A stretch of 64,000 nt of DNA from Serripes groenlandicus (Eukaryota > Mollusca > Bivalvia > Cardiida > Cardiidae). How positions within the stretch are numbered: the first letter of the stretch is position 1; the number at the start of each line of letters is the position of its first letter. Below the pieces are notes generated by a model. It had not been told where the DNA came from and did not search any database. It was given only the letters and a program-made list of their open reading frames with translations. A program made the position numbers and the translations under genes. Positions 28,312 through 39,213 of the stretch are shown here, one piece after another. The stretch lies in contig JASEVX010000011.1 in NCBI GenBank assembly GCA_031761405.1, forward strand, positions 18,775,008-18,839,007. The letters run 5' to 3'.

Positions 28312-29434
28312 TATAATTATACCCCCCGGCAAACAAAGTTTGGGGGGGTATATAGGAATCACCCTGTCTGTCCGTCTGTCCGTCTGTCCGTCTGTCCGTC
28401 TGTCCACATTTCTTGTAAGCACTACTCCTCCTAAACGGCTCAATGGATTTGGTTCAAACTTTACATGAAGGTTACACATCATATGTAGATATGCATGAAG
28501 GAAGATCACACGCCTCGGACTCTTCCAAGGGGAGATAATTTAACTTAGAGGTTATCTGCGAGGGACTCCTGTGCACATACCTCCACATTTCTTGTAAGCA
28601 CTACTCCTCCTAAACGGCTCAATGGATTTGGTTCAAACTTTACATGAAGGTTACACATATGTAGATATGCATGAAGGAAGATCATATGCCTCGGATTCTT
28701 CCAAGGGCAGATAATTCAACTTAGAGGTTACCTGCGAGGGACTCCTGTGCACATACCTCCACATTTCTTGTAAGCACTACTCCTCCTAAACGGCTCAATG
28801 GATTTGGGTCAAACTTTACATGAAGGTTACACATCATATGTAGATATGCATAAAGGAAGATCATATGCCTCGGATTCTTCCAAGGGCAGATAATTCAACT
28901 TAGAGGTTACCTGCGAGGGACTCCTGTGCACATACCTCCACATTTCTTGTAAGCACTACTCCTCCTAAACGTCTCAATGGATTTGGTTCAAACTTTACAT
29001 GAAGGTTACACATCATATGTAGATATGCATGAAGGAAGATCATACGCCTCGGATTCTTCCAAGGGCAGATAATTTAACTTAGAGGTTACCTGCGAGGGAC
29101 TCCTGTGCACATACCTCCACATTTCTTGTAAGCACTACTCCTCCTAAACGGCTCAATGGATTTGGTTCCCAATGGATTTGGTTCAAACTTTACATGAAGG
29201 TTACACATCATATGTAGATATGCATGAAGGAAGATCATACGCCTCGGATTCTTCCAAGGGCAGATAATTATACCCCCCGGCAAACAAAGTTTGGGGGGGT
29301 ATATAGGAATCACCCTGTCTGTCCGTCCGTCTGTCCGTCTGTCCGTCTGTCTATACCCCCCGGCAAACAAAGTTTGGGGGGGTATATAGGAATCACCCTG
29401 TCTGTCCGTCCGTCTGTCCGTCTGTCCGTCTGTC

Positions 29435-29465
<31 letters not shown>

Positions 29466-30580
29466 ATGTCCACATTTCTTGTAAGCACTACTCCTCCTAA
29501 ACGGCTCAATGGATTTGGTTCAAACTTTACATGAAGGTTACACATCATATGTAGATATGCATGAAGGAAGATCACACGCCTCGGACTCTTCCAAGGGGAG
29601 ATAATTTAACTTAGAGGTTATCTGCGAGGGACTCCTGTGCACATACCTCCACATTTCTTGTAAGCACTACTCCTCCTAAACGGCTCAATGGATTTGGTTC
29701 AAACTTTACATGAAGGTTACACATCATATGTAGATATGCATGAAGGAAGATCATATGCCTCGGATTCTTCCAAGGGCAGATAATTCAACTTAGAGGTTAC
29801 CTGCGAGGGACTCCTGTGCACATACCTCCACATTTCTTGTAAGCACTACTCCTCCTAAACGGCTCAATGGATTTGGGTCAAACTTTACATGAAGGTTACA
29901 CATCATATGTAGATATGCATAAAGGAAGATCATATGCCTCGGATTCTTCCAAGGGCAGATAATTCAACTTAGAGGTTACCTGCGAGGGACTCCTGTGCAC
30001 ATACCTCCACATTTCTTGTAAGCACTACTCCTCCTAAACGTCTCAATGGATTTGGTTCAAACTTTACATGAAGGTTACACATCATATGTAGATATGCATG
30101 AAGGAAGATCATACGCCTCGGATTCTTCCAAGGGCAGATAATTTAACTTAGAGGTTACCTGCGAGGGACTCCTGTGCACATACCTCCACATTTCTTGTAA
30201 GCACTACTCCTAAACGGCTCAATGGATTTGGTTCAAACTTTACATGAAGGTTACACATCATATGTAGATATGCATGAAGGAAGATCATACGCCTCGGATT
30301 CTTCCAAGGGCAGATAATTCAACTTAGAGGTTACCTGCGAGGGACTCCTGTGCACATACCTCCACATCTCTTGTAAGCACTACTCCTCCTAAACGGCTCA
30401 ATGGATTTGGTTCAAACTTTACATGAAGGTTACACATCATATGTAGATATGCATGAAGGAAGATCACACGCCTCGGACTCTTCCAAGGGGAGATAATTAT
30501 ACCCCCCGGCAAACAAAGTTTGGGGGGGTATATAGGAATCACCCTGTCTGTCCGTCCGTCTGTCCGTCTGTCCGTCTGTC

Positions 30581-30611
<31 letters not shown>

Positions 30612-31865
30612 ATGTCCACATTTCTTGTAAGCACTACTCCTCCTAAACGGCTCAATGGATTTGGTTCAAACTTTACATGAAGGTTACACATCATATGTAG
30701 ATATGCATGAAGGAAGATCACACGCCTCGGACTCTTCCAAGGGGAGATAATTTAACTTAGAGGTTATCTGCGAGGGACTCCTGTGCACATACCTCCACAT
30801 TTCTTGTAAGCACTACTCCTCCTAAACGGCTCAATGGATTTGGTTCAAACTTTACATGAAGGTTACACATCATATGTAGATATGCATGAAGGAAGATCAT
30901 ATGCCTCGGATTCTTCCAAGGGCAGATAATTCAACTTAGAGGTTACCTGCGAGGGACTCCTGTGCACATACCTCCACATTTCTTGTAAGCACTACTCCTC
31001 CTAAACGGCTCAATGGATTTGGGTCAAACTTTACATGAAGGTTACACATCATATGTAGATATGCATAAAGGAAGATCATATGCCTCGGATTCTTCCAAGG
31101 GCAGATAATTCAACTTAGAGGTTACCTGTGAGGGACTCCTGTGCACATACCTCCACATTTCTTGTAAGCACTACTCCTCCTAAACGTCTCAATGGATTTG
31201 GTTCAAACTTTACATGAAGGTTACACATCATATGTAGATATGCATGAAGGAAGATCATACGCCTCGGATTCTTCCAAGGGCAGATAATTTAACTTAGAGG
31301 TTACCTGCGAGGGACTCCTGTGCACATACCTCCACATTTCTTGTAAGCACTACTCCTCCTAAACGGCTCAATGGATTTGGGTCAAACTTTACATGAAGGT
31401 TACACATCATATGTAGATATGCATAAAGGAAGATCATATGCCTCGGATTCTTCCAAGGGCAGATAATTCAACTTAGAGGTTACCTGCGAGGGACTCCTGT
31501 GCACATACCTCCACATTTCTTGTAAGCACTACTCCTCCTAAACGTCTCAATGGATTTGGTTCAAACTTTACATGAAGGTTACACATCATATGTAGATATG
31601 CATGAAGGAAGATCATACGCCTCGGATTCTTCCAAGGGCAGATAATTTAACTTAGAGGTTATCTGCGAGGGACTCCTGTGCACATACCTCCACATTTCTT
31701 GTAAGCACTACTCCTCCTAAACGGCTCAATGGATTTGGTTCAAACTTTACATGAAGGTTACACATCATATGTAGATATGCATGAAGGAAGATCACACGCC
31801 TCGGACTCTTCCAAGGGGAGCGGGGGGTATTCTTCAGTGAGCTTTGCTCACAGTATTTCTAGTTA
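28312..31865 (+). mobile_element. Pearl-like array: palindromic heads, TGTC/CGTC microsatellites, 179-bp tandem core
   Basis: A palindromic head (TACCCCCCGGCAAACAAAG with TTTGGGGGGGTATA) followed by CTGTCTGTCCGTCTGTCCG tracts occurs at about 28318, 29271, 29352 and 30499. Each full block is followed by 179-bp units starting CCACATTTCTTGTAAGCAC (units at 28404, 28583, 28759, 28938, 29117; 29470, 29649, 29828, 30007, 30186, 30362; 30616, 30796, 30975, 31150, 31330, 31508, 31687). The array ends once, with CGGGGGGTATTCTTCAGTGA then GTATTTCTAGTT. No target duplication is visible: flanking MITE halves join cleanly. Head, tetranucleotide tract, tandem core and single tail are the architecture of bivalve pearl elements (recalled). 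The 60-129 codon ORFs here are microsatellite translations. Confidence 0.8.
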
Positions 31866-31970
31866 TTAAATAGAGTTGATTACATTGCGGCAAAAGAAGA
31901 AAAGGCTCTTAAGAAGCATTTTCTTCTTTTACCTAAATGTAGTCAAATTGCATGCGCATATCGAGGGCTA
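31866..31970. repeat. Right half of the MITE split by the array
   Basis: TAAATAGAGTTGATTACATTG.., centre AAAAGGCTCTTAAGAAGC.., continuing the element broken at 28311. Its 3' end is not found. Confidence 0.55.
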
Positions 31971-32203
31971 GCTTGGCATGAAACGGTTGTAACTAAATAC
32001 CTATTTTGAAAACACTGGTTTAGGGGCAATTTTGACCCCTTTGTAAACAATGCAAATTTAGGTGCCATTGCTCAGAACGAGCAATGGCACCTAAATTTCC
32101 ATTGTTTACCAAGAAAAATGATTTAATGCTTATAAAGACTGGTGAGGTGATTAACCTTGGTAAAAAATTACCAATTTTAGTTACAACAGTTTCACGCCAA
32201 GCC
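31971..32203 (+). mobile_element. GGCTTGGCGTGAAAC MITE, third copy
   Basis: TCGAGGGCTAGCTTGGCATG.. to GTTTCACGCCAAGCC, with the same AGGTGCCATTGCTCAGAACG followed by AGCAATGGCACC stem. The last few bases (CTCGA) are missing where a SINE starts. Confidence 0.8.
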
Positions 32204-32440
32204 AGGAATCCGCTGTGGTCGAGTGGTTAGCGTTGGGGATTTCGAAACTGGGTGTCCCGGGTTCGATCCCCAGTCGCGGCACTACGGTCATGTTGGAGTG
32301 TCCTTGGGCAAGGCACATTTTCTAGCCTAGTACTGGTTTGTTTACCCAGGGATCATGAATAAGTGAACTGTCGCCGTGATATAACTGAAATATTGTTGAA
32401 AGCGGCGTAAAAACCCAATAAAACACACACAATCAATGTA
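32204..32440 (+). mobile_element. tRNA-derived SINE, second family, near full length
   Basis: The head GGAATCCGCTGTGGTCGAGT with GGTTAGCG and GGGTTCGATCCCCAGTCGCG, then CCTTGGGCAAGGCACATTTT, GCCGTGATATAACTGAAATA and GGCGTAAAAACCCAATAAAA as tail. Confidence 0.8.
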
Positions 32441-32461
32441 GGCGCGTGCACCAAGACCATC

Positions 32462-32559
32462 TCGAGGGCTTGGCGAGAAACGGTTGTAACTAAAATAGGT
32501 ATAAAAGCGGCGTAAAACCCCAATAAATAAAAATAAATAAATTCACGCCAAGCCCTCGA
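32462..32559 (+). mobile_element. Miniature GGCTTGGCG MITE whose interior is a SINE tail
   Basis: Left end TCGAGGGCTTGGCGAGAAAC (32462), right end TTCACGCCAAGCCCTCGA (to 32559). The interior AAAGCGGCGTAAAACCCCAA followed by (TAAA)n is the 3' tail of the local SINE, not MITE sequence. Confidence 0.75.
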
Positions 32560-32645
32560 TATGGTATAGGGTTAAAGAGGTTTTCCATGGTATTGCCTAG
32601 ATGTACATGGTCTGAGAAGTATGGTGTTATGCTAAAATGAACTAC

Positions 32646-32875
32646 TTAACCCTTTACCTCATAAAGACGCTTTCTGACGCCTCTGCAGCAGACGGCTTTT
32701 TGAAAACATAGTGACAAAAGAAGAAATTGCTCAAAACGAGCAATTTCTCCATTTGCCACAATGTTTTCCACGTTTAGTCGTAGGTCATCCATTCAATTAT
32801 AGAGATTTTCTATTTTTTGAAAAAATATGTTCAAAGTCGTCTGCTGCAGAATTGTTGTATTAGGGAAAGGGTTAA
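32646..32875 (+). mobile_element. T230 TTAA-bounded MITE
   Basis: TTAA 32646-32649 to TTAA 32872-32875, 230 bp. Ends are CCCTTTACCTCATAAAGA and TTGTATTAGGGAAAGGG. The centre is ATTGCTCAAAACGAGCAAT. Confidence 0.92.
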
Positions 32876-33757
32876 CCTTTGTAACATTGATTGAGTTGAA
32901 GATCTTTGAAAAGGTTAAGGAGTAGACACTGATTAGATATAATATTTGACCAAAATATGTTTTGTTTATTGTGTTATCAAATGCTACCTATTTGACCTCC
33001 AAACCCTATATTGTGGATATTCAAGTCTATTCTCACTGACAATAATGGGTTGAATGGAGCAATCAGTCCGATATATCGGGCAAATACTTCTGTATACCTA
33101 CATAGACTGGACCACTTTGTTGGTGTAGTGGTAGAGCATCTACCTCAACTGTGCGAGGTCGATGGTTTGATCCCCGGCCAGGTCATGCCAAATACTTTAA
33201 AAATGCCCTCCTTGGCGCTCAGGATTATTGGGTAAGGATTATGAACTGGTCATTTACCCAAGAAATGCCGTGATATGAATGAAAAGTTGTTGAAAGCTGC
33301 TAAAAACACACATACTAACAAACAAAAACTACTTATCCCTTTCCAAAGATTTTGAAGTTATCTAAGCAAAAACACAGAAAACCTCTATAACTGTGGGTTA
33401 CAATTACCGAAAAAAAATTCAAAACGTTGTGGCAAAGAAATTGTTCATTTTGAGCGATTTCTCCTTTTGTCACAATGTTTTAAAAAGTCTCTTAGAACAA
33501 GATTTAAGAAAAATGTCAATGTAAAAGCTGTATTCAGACATTCAAATACTGTACAAATAGTTTATGAATATTATCTTATCTAAATGATTGAGTTCTATAG
33601 TACTTGCTAACCTGTTTGTTGATCTGATATTGTAACACTTTCCCACATATGGACACGTTTTAACTCATAATATTATGCATCTGACAGCTTCAGAAAACAT
33701 TGTGTCAAAAGGAAAATGCTCATTAAGGGCAATATTCCTTTTTCCAACATCTGTTTC
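32876..33757. other. Intergenic: fold-back half copy, SINE, MITE remnants
   Basis: Half of the CCTATGTTGTGG fold-back lies at 32995-33050. A SINE at 33103-33325 has head TTGGTGTAGTGGTAGAGCAT, box-B-like GGTTTGATCCCCGGCC and core CTCCTTGGCGCTCAGGATTA. MITE remnants lie at 33335-33500 and 33637-33740. Confidence 0.55.
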
Positions 33758-33999
33758 TTAACCCTTTCCCTCATACAACAATTCTGCAGCAGACGACTTT
33801 GAACATATTTTTTCAAAACATAGAAAATCTCCATAATTGTATGGATAACCTATGACAAAAAGTGGAAAACATTGTGGCAAAAGGAGAAATTGCACGGAGA
33901 AATTGCACGTTTTGTGCAATTTCTTCTTTTGTCATTATGTTTTCAAAAAGCTGTCTGTTGGAGAGGCGTCAGAAGTGTCTATATGAGGGAAAGAGTTAA
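33758..33999 (-). mobile_element. T230 TTAA-bounded MITE with 13-bp internal duplication at its centre
   Basis: TTAA 33758-33761 to TTAA 33996-33999, 242 bp. GGAGAAATTGCAC is duplicated in tandem at the apex of the hairpin, before GTTTTGTGCAATTTC. This explains the 12-13 bp extra length. GCAC/GTGC subfamily. Confidence 0.9.
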
Positions 34000-34090
34000 A
34001 TCTTCTGCTTTGGATGGATAAATACGTCTGCAGGTGGGAAAGGGTTTAAATTCAACTTCTCTTTTCCACATGTAAAATTTATGTAAGGTC

Positions 34091-34313
34091 ATTGAACCTT
34101 TTCAAACATACAACAATTCTTCAGCAGACGACTTAGAAAATATCTACCTTAAGCCATGAACAGTCTCTTAAAATAAAAGTATAATTATTGAGAAGAGTTT
34201 AAAATGTTGTGGCAAAATGGAGAAATTGCTCATCATGAGCAATTTCTTCCTCTGTCACAATGTTTTCAAAAGATGTATGCTTCAGAAAGGGTCTGTATGA
34301 GGGAAAGGGTTAA
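34091..34313. mobile_element. Older TTAA-type MITE
   Basis: TTGAACCTTTTCAAACATAC.. with CAGCAGACGACTTAG at the left; TATGAGGGAAAGGGTTAA 34310-34313 at the right. The centre ATTGCTCATCATGAGCAAT is a perfect stem. Confidence 0.7.
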
Positions 34314-34397
34314 ACTGCCTGAAAGCTTATTTACCCAAGAAATTGTTCACAATAAATGAAAATCAAATTTAATGAATCGTTTTGAAAGCATAAGATA

Positions 34398-34668
34398 CAG
34401 TACCGCGTCAGTGGTGTAGTGTCCGCCTCGAGTGTGGGAGTTTGCAGGTTCAATTCCCGACCGCATCATACCAAATACACTTTAAAAATGGTAGTAATGG
34501 CTGCCCTCCTTGGCGCTAAGGGTTGCGGGGATAGCATTACAACTGACTGGCTGGTGTCAGGATAAATTGACCAGTTAAATACTGATAACTTACCTAGGAA
34601 AAGCTGTGATATAACTGAAAAATTGTTGAAAGCGGCATGAAACACCAAACAATCAATCAATACATACA
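34398..34668 (+). mobile_element. tRNA-derived SINE, third (GGTGTCAGGATAAAT) family
   Basis: The head GTGGTGTAGTGTCCGCCTCG and GCAGGTTCAATTCCCGACCG, core TAATGGCTGCCCTCCTTGGC and GACTGACTGGCTGGTGTCAG, then GATATAACTGAAAAATTG and CAAACAATCAATCAATACAT as tail. The same family is at 37490, 51058 and 45345 (headless). Confidence 0.8.
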
Positions 34669-34678
34669 TTTTGTCTTT

Positions 34679-35260
34679 TACCTTTTCCAACACATTACAA
34701 ATCAGCAGCAGCCAATTTAGAGCACAATTAGACCTATAGAATTACTCTTTTGAATAAAAATGGTTTTATTGAATAAGAGTTGAAAACATTGTGGCAAAAG
34801 GAGATATTGCTCAGGTTGAGCAATTTCTCCTTTTGCTACAATGCTTTCAAAAGCTGTCTGCAGCAGATATGTTAAGGATAAATTGCTCATTACATGCAAT
34901 TTATCCTTTTGTCAGAATGTTTTCAACTCGATTCAATAACTATACTTTCATTCATAGAAATTTTGCATACTTTTGCCTGAATGTTTTCAGTCATCTGCTG
35001 CAGATTTGTCAATGTGGGAAAGGGTTGGATCACTTCAACGTTGTTTTCATTGTAGGCTAAGAAAAAAACATTCTAAATGAGAAATTTTTCCTTTTCCCAC
35101 AATATTTTCAAAAGAGGTCTACTGTAAAGATGTCAATAATGGAGGAGGATATTCAGATTCTGTTCCCAAATTTCTTAAAAGGTTAAAATAGAAAAGCATC
35201 TTTTCTACAAATATTTTAACCCTCTCCCACATGCAACAAATCCGCAGCAGACAAGCAGAT
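34679..35260. repeat. Overlapping older TTAA-type MITEs
   Basis: At least three units: 34679-34870 (centre ATTGCTCAGGTTGAGCAAT), 34871-35030 (centre TTGCTCATTACATGCAAT, end GTGGGAAAGGGTT), and heads and fragments to 35260 (AACCCTCTCCCACATGCAAC at 35218). Confidence 0.6.
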
Positions 35261-35488
35261 ATAACCCTTTCCCCCATACTACAGTTCTGCAGCAAACGAC
35301 TTTGAACATATTTTGTCAAAAAATAGAAAATCTCTATAACAGAATGGATAACCTATGACTAACAGTGGAAAACATTGTGGCAAAAGGAGAAATTGCTCGT
35401 TTTGAGCAATTTCTTCTTTTGTCAGTTTTTTCAAAAAGTCGTCTGCTGCAGAGGCGTCAGAAAGAGTCTATATGAGGGAAAGGGTTAA
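35261..35488 (-). mobile_element. T230 TTAA-bounded MITE inserted in an older copy
   Basis: ATAA 35261-35264 (mutated TTAA) to TTAA 35485-35488, 228 bp. Ends are CCCTTTCCCCCATACTA and TATGAGGGAAAGGG. The centre is ATTGCTCGTTTTGAGCAAT. The older element's sequence resumes as AACCTTAAAAAACTTCTAGG. Confidence 0.9.
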
Positions 35489-36823
35489 ACCTTAAAAAAC
35501 TTCTAGGCAAAATATATAATAAATCGCTTTAAATGAAAGTATAATTATTGATTAGAGTTGCCATTTTTTTTTTTGCAACAATGATATCGAAAATCATCTG
35601 CTGCAGAGTCGTCAGAAAGCGTCTGTATGTGAGAAAGGTTTAAATTACCACAAAATTGTTTGAACATCATTATTTGTAGATTCAATCAATAATCAATTTG
35701 GAAGCAATTGATTTTGTACCAATTTTTCCTCAAATGTTTTAAATTGTGACAGAATGGTTTTAACATTAATTTAGCCAGTTTAAATATTTGAAGAATCAAT
35801 CAATTTTCAAATTGGTAGCAGTCCAAATTCCATACACCTATGGGGGTCAGAGCTAACTGTTAACTTTGCATAACATTTTCCCTCATTCAGACTCTTTTGG
35901 ACTCCTCTGCAGCAGACGATTGCTGAAAACATTTTGGCAAAAGTAGAAATTGCTCATAATGTTTTCAACTTTTTGAATAATTAACACTTCTAATGTTGTA
36001 ATATTTGGCATTTTCATCTGCTGCAGATTTATTGTGTGTGGGAAAAGGATAATATATGTCCACTGCTTTAAAAATCATCTGAAAAATGATTTGTAAAATC
36101 TGGAAAATAAAATGTATATTTTTTACCAAAATTGAAATCATTGTGGGAAAAGGTGAAATTGTGGAATTTCCCACAATGTTTTTAAAAAATTGCCTTCTGG
36201 AGGAGGCTTCAAAAGCCATCTGCATTAGGGAAAGGGTTAAAGAAGTATGGTCGGTATTAGGTAAAGAGTGAAATTTTTCAAATATTGGTTTTAGAAAAGG
36301 CTTTTGAAAACCTTTTCCTTTTCAAGTTTAAACAGGTTATGTTACGATTGAATAGCCCTGATATAACGGTAGTATAGTTGTTTGAATGTGGGGCGCTAAA
36401 TCTATTGAATTTTGACAGAAAGATCATAAGCTCCATGTACACTAGGATCTATTGTAATTATATTACTGTGACTTGGTAATTTTTTGAGCAGTATTGTTTT
36501 TATTTTGAACAGATAATTTGTTAGTGTTTTGGATTGGGACATTCAGCCTTTTCAGTGTCTTTATTTGGATATAAATTAAAAATTTATAATTTGGGATTTT
36601 AACTAGAAAGTCGAGTGTGTAAGTAATGGTATTGATTTTCTTATAGTTTCTTTAAATATTTCATTAACATACTTGAATAAATTATTCATTATTTCTTAAC
36701 CCTTTCGCACGTGTCTGCAGCAGACGACTTTTGTCGCAATGTTTTCAACTTTATTCAAGAGTCTGAGATCAAAAGTTGTCTGTAGCAGAGAAGGTGTTTA
36801 TTATCATTTCTGTTGTGATGCCA
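35489..36823. other. Intergenic: several older MITEs
   Basis: Units or parts lie at 35490-35645, 35870-36050 and 36055-36240; the last has a hairpin of TTGTGGGAAAAGG..AAATTGTGGAATTTCCC. A further one is at 36695-36800. 35650-35860 contains a repeated TCAATCAAT..TTTGGAAGCAATTG motif. 36245-36690 has nothing recognisable. Confidence 0.45.
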
Positions 36824-37053
36824 TTAACCCTTTCCCTCATATAGACGCTTTCTGACACCTCTGTTGCAGATGGCTTTTTGAAAACATAGTGACAAAAGAA
36901 GAAATTGCTCAAAGTGAGCAATTTCTCCTTTTGCCACAATGTTTTCCACTTTTAGTCATAGGTTATCCATTCAATTGTAGAGATTTTCCATTTTTTGACA
37001 AAATATGTTTGAAGTCGTCTGCTGCAGAATTGTCCTATGAGGGAAAGGGTTAA
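36824..37053 (+). mobile_element. T230 TTAA-bounded MITE
   Basis: TTAA 36824-36827 to TTAA 37050-37053, 230 bp. The centre is ATTGCTCAAAGTGAGCAAT; terminal TCCTATGAGGGAAAGGG. Confidence 0.93.
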
Positions 37054-37296
37054 ATGTTGCAATTTTATTGAACACACTTCTTCTTTACCCAAGATGTTTT
37101 TGACAGTTGTATGCTAGAGAAGTTTGTTATTGCTGTCTGTATCTGCAGGGAAATGGTTTATCATAATGAAATAGTGTCCATGATGCTCATCTAAATAATT
37201 ATGTCTTCACTGTTTATTCAATCTAATTAAAAGTAGACTCAGAGCTCTAGATAAAGATTGTTTTTCATGGTCTAAAATCCTGATTTGACCTCCAAA

Positions 37297-37370
37297 ACCT
37301 ATATTGTGGGTACTCAAAAAAAAAAATCATCTCGATGACGATTCTTTTGAGTACCCACAACATAGGTTTT
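37297..37370. repeat. Small fold-back element
   Basis: AACCTATATTGTGGGTACTC is mirrored by GAGTACCCACAACATAGG with TTTT, with a loop of A-run and ATCATCTCGATGACGATT. Flanked by the family's usual TGATTTGACCTCCAAA and GAGCTCTAGAT. Confidence 0.7.
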
Positions 37371-37489
37371 AATGAGTGCTATTAGAGATATCATAGAAGA
37401 AAGACCTGTTTACTCCTCCTTATCTAGTCCTGTGCCAGACTTGAATATTTCTTGCTTATATAGAGATCTGATGACAGCCTCATACAGGT

Positions 37490-37752
37490 CAGACCGCCCC
37501 GTTGGTGTAGCGCCCGCCTCGGGTGCAGCAGGTCGCAGATTCAATCCCTGGTGGGTCATGCCAAAGACTTTAAAAAAAAGGTATTAATGGCTGCCCCTCC
37601 TTGGAACTCAGGATTTTTGGGTTAGCATTATTATGACTGACTGGTTGGTGTCAGGATAAATCAACCTGTAGTGCTGGTAAATTACCCAGAAAACGTCATG
37701 ATATAACAGAAATATTATTAAAAAGGGGCGTAAAACAGCAAACAATCAATCA
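37490..37752 (+). mobile_element. tRNA-derived SINE, third family
   Basis: The head CCGCCCCGTTGGTGTAGCGC and GCAGATTCAATCCCTGGTGG, core TAATGGCTGCCCCTCCTTGG and GACTGGTTGGTGTCAGGATA, tail GTAAAACAGCAAACAATCAA. Confidence 0.8.
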
Positions 37753-38374
37753 GTTTCTAATGAACAAAAGTTCCCTAAACATAGGGTATTTACAGGCAAG
37801 CAATTATTATATAGAATTTCAAATCTTCCCCAATATATCTAAAGTTTTTGTTGACAGATTAATGATAGATTATATCAAAGTGGATTAAAGATTAACTACA
37901 CAAAAAAGAGCTATGAAAGCGTCTATATGAGGGAAAGGGTTAATTTACTATTTCACACTTGCAACAAATGCAGCAGATGGCTTTTAAAATGTCAAAGCAA
38001 AAATGTGGAAAATCACTGTATATATAAGTAAAAAATTAGTGATAAGCAATTAATACTAGATTTATGGCATAGTAACATAAAATAGATTCATAAAAGGTCA
38101 TGGGTTCAGTAACTGAACTTAAATATTGTTTTCTTAAGGGAAAGTGCCTAATCATTTTATTTAAGGTAAACCAGAACTCCCCTATACCTATAAAGTTTTA
38201 TTTTTATATTTTGATACGTCTGCAGCCGATAACTTTTGATAGCATTGTGTCAAAAGGAGAAATTTCTCATAATGAGCAGTATCTATCTCCTCTTGCCACA
38301 ATGTTTTCAACCCTTTTCATCTTTTTCGAAGTCGTCTGCTATAGATTTGTTGTATGTGGGAATGCTTCAATGGA
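37753..38374. other. Intergenic with MITE parts
   Basis: 37905-37945 carries a T230 right end (GTCTATATGAGGGAAAGGGT); 37950-38370 carries older parts (centre TTTCTCATAATGAGCAG.., GTCGTCTGCTATAGATTTG). 37753-37900 is unrecognised. Confidence 0.4.
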
Positions 38375-38588
38375 TTAACCCTTTTCCTTATACAACAAAT
38401 TTGCAGCAGATGACTTTGAAAACATCTTGGCAAAACCGTTGAAATTCTGAATCTCTGAAAAAATAATGAATCATTGTGAAAGAACGAGAAATTGCTCATT
38501 TTGAGCAATTTCTCCATTTGCCACAAAGTTTTCATAAGTCGTCTGCTGCAGAGGCACCAGAAAGTGTTTATATTTAGGAAAGGGTTAA
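38375..38588 (-). mobile_element. Older TTAA-type MITE
   Basis: TTAA 38375-38378 to TTAA 38585-38588. Left CCCTTTTCCTTATACAAC, right TTAGGAAAGGG. The centre ATTGCTCATTTTGAGCAAT is perfect. Confidence 0.8.
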
Positions 38589-38849
38589 GAAATCTACAGT
38601 TTGTAACTATGTACTACCTATATTTTTCATGTTTAAAGCCTATGCTTAAATGTAGGTATGGGCCCATAGACTATGTCAATATTGAACTAACTGTATCTAT
38701 GGATTGAACAACTCCATATTAAAATATTGACCCTTTTTGTTGAAGGACATAATGTTCAATTTTATAGCTGCATAAGCATTCAAGTATTTAACACTATTTG
38801 AAAAGTATTATGAATGAAAAGGCATTTAAAAGGATCCCATGCATGCTAT

Positions 38850-39039
38850 TTAATCCTTTCCTCTAAATCATTAAACTTTTGATACCCCTTCAAAAGATTG
38901 AAAAATGCTACCAAGAGAGCAAAAGAAGATAATACAGGCTCATGATGAGCAATTTCTCCTTTTCCTCCAATGCTTTATCACATAAAGCCCTCTCTGGGAG
39001 TGTCAAAATCCCATTACTTAAAATGAGGGAAAGGGTTAA
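38850..39039. mobile_element. Older TTAA-type MITE, left member of abutting pair
   Basis: TTAA 38850-38853 (TCCTTTCCTCTAAATC) to AATGAGGGAAAGGG and TTAA 39036-39039. The centre GGCTCATGATGAGCAATTTC is present; the right half is diverged. Confidence 0.65.
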
Positions 39040-39213
39040 CCCCTTCCAACATACAATAAACCTGCAGCAGACGACTTTTTTGAAAAAATTTGAAAACATA
39101 ATGGTGAAAGGACGAATTGCTCATGATGAGCAATTTCTTCTTTTGCCACAATGATTTTAGAAGTCGTCTGCTGCAGAGGTGTCAGAAAGTGTCTACATGT
39201 GGGAAAGGGTTAA
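39036..39213 (+). mobile_element. Older TTAA-type MITE, right member sharing its TTAA
   Basis: TTAA 39036-39039 with CCCCTTCCAACATACAAT; ends CATGTGGGAAAGGG and TTAA 39210-39213. The centre ATTGCTCATGATGAGCAAT is a perfect stem, and GCAGCAGACGACTTT pairs with AAGTCGTCTGCTGC. Confidence 0.8.

Noticed and set aside
29086..30721. ORFs of 60-129 codons with TDGQTDRRTD or CPSVCPSVRLS repeats
   Set aside because: These are translations of the TGTC/CGTC microsatellite and 179-bp repeat in the pearl-like array, with no independent start or coding signal.
28400..31850. CRISPR-like regularly repeated units
   Set aside because: The units are contiguous 179-bp tandem repeats without unique spacers, in a eukaryotic context with introns.
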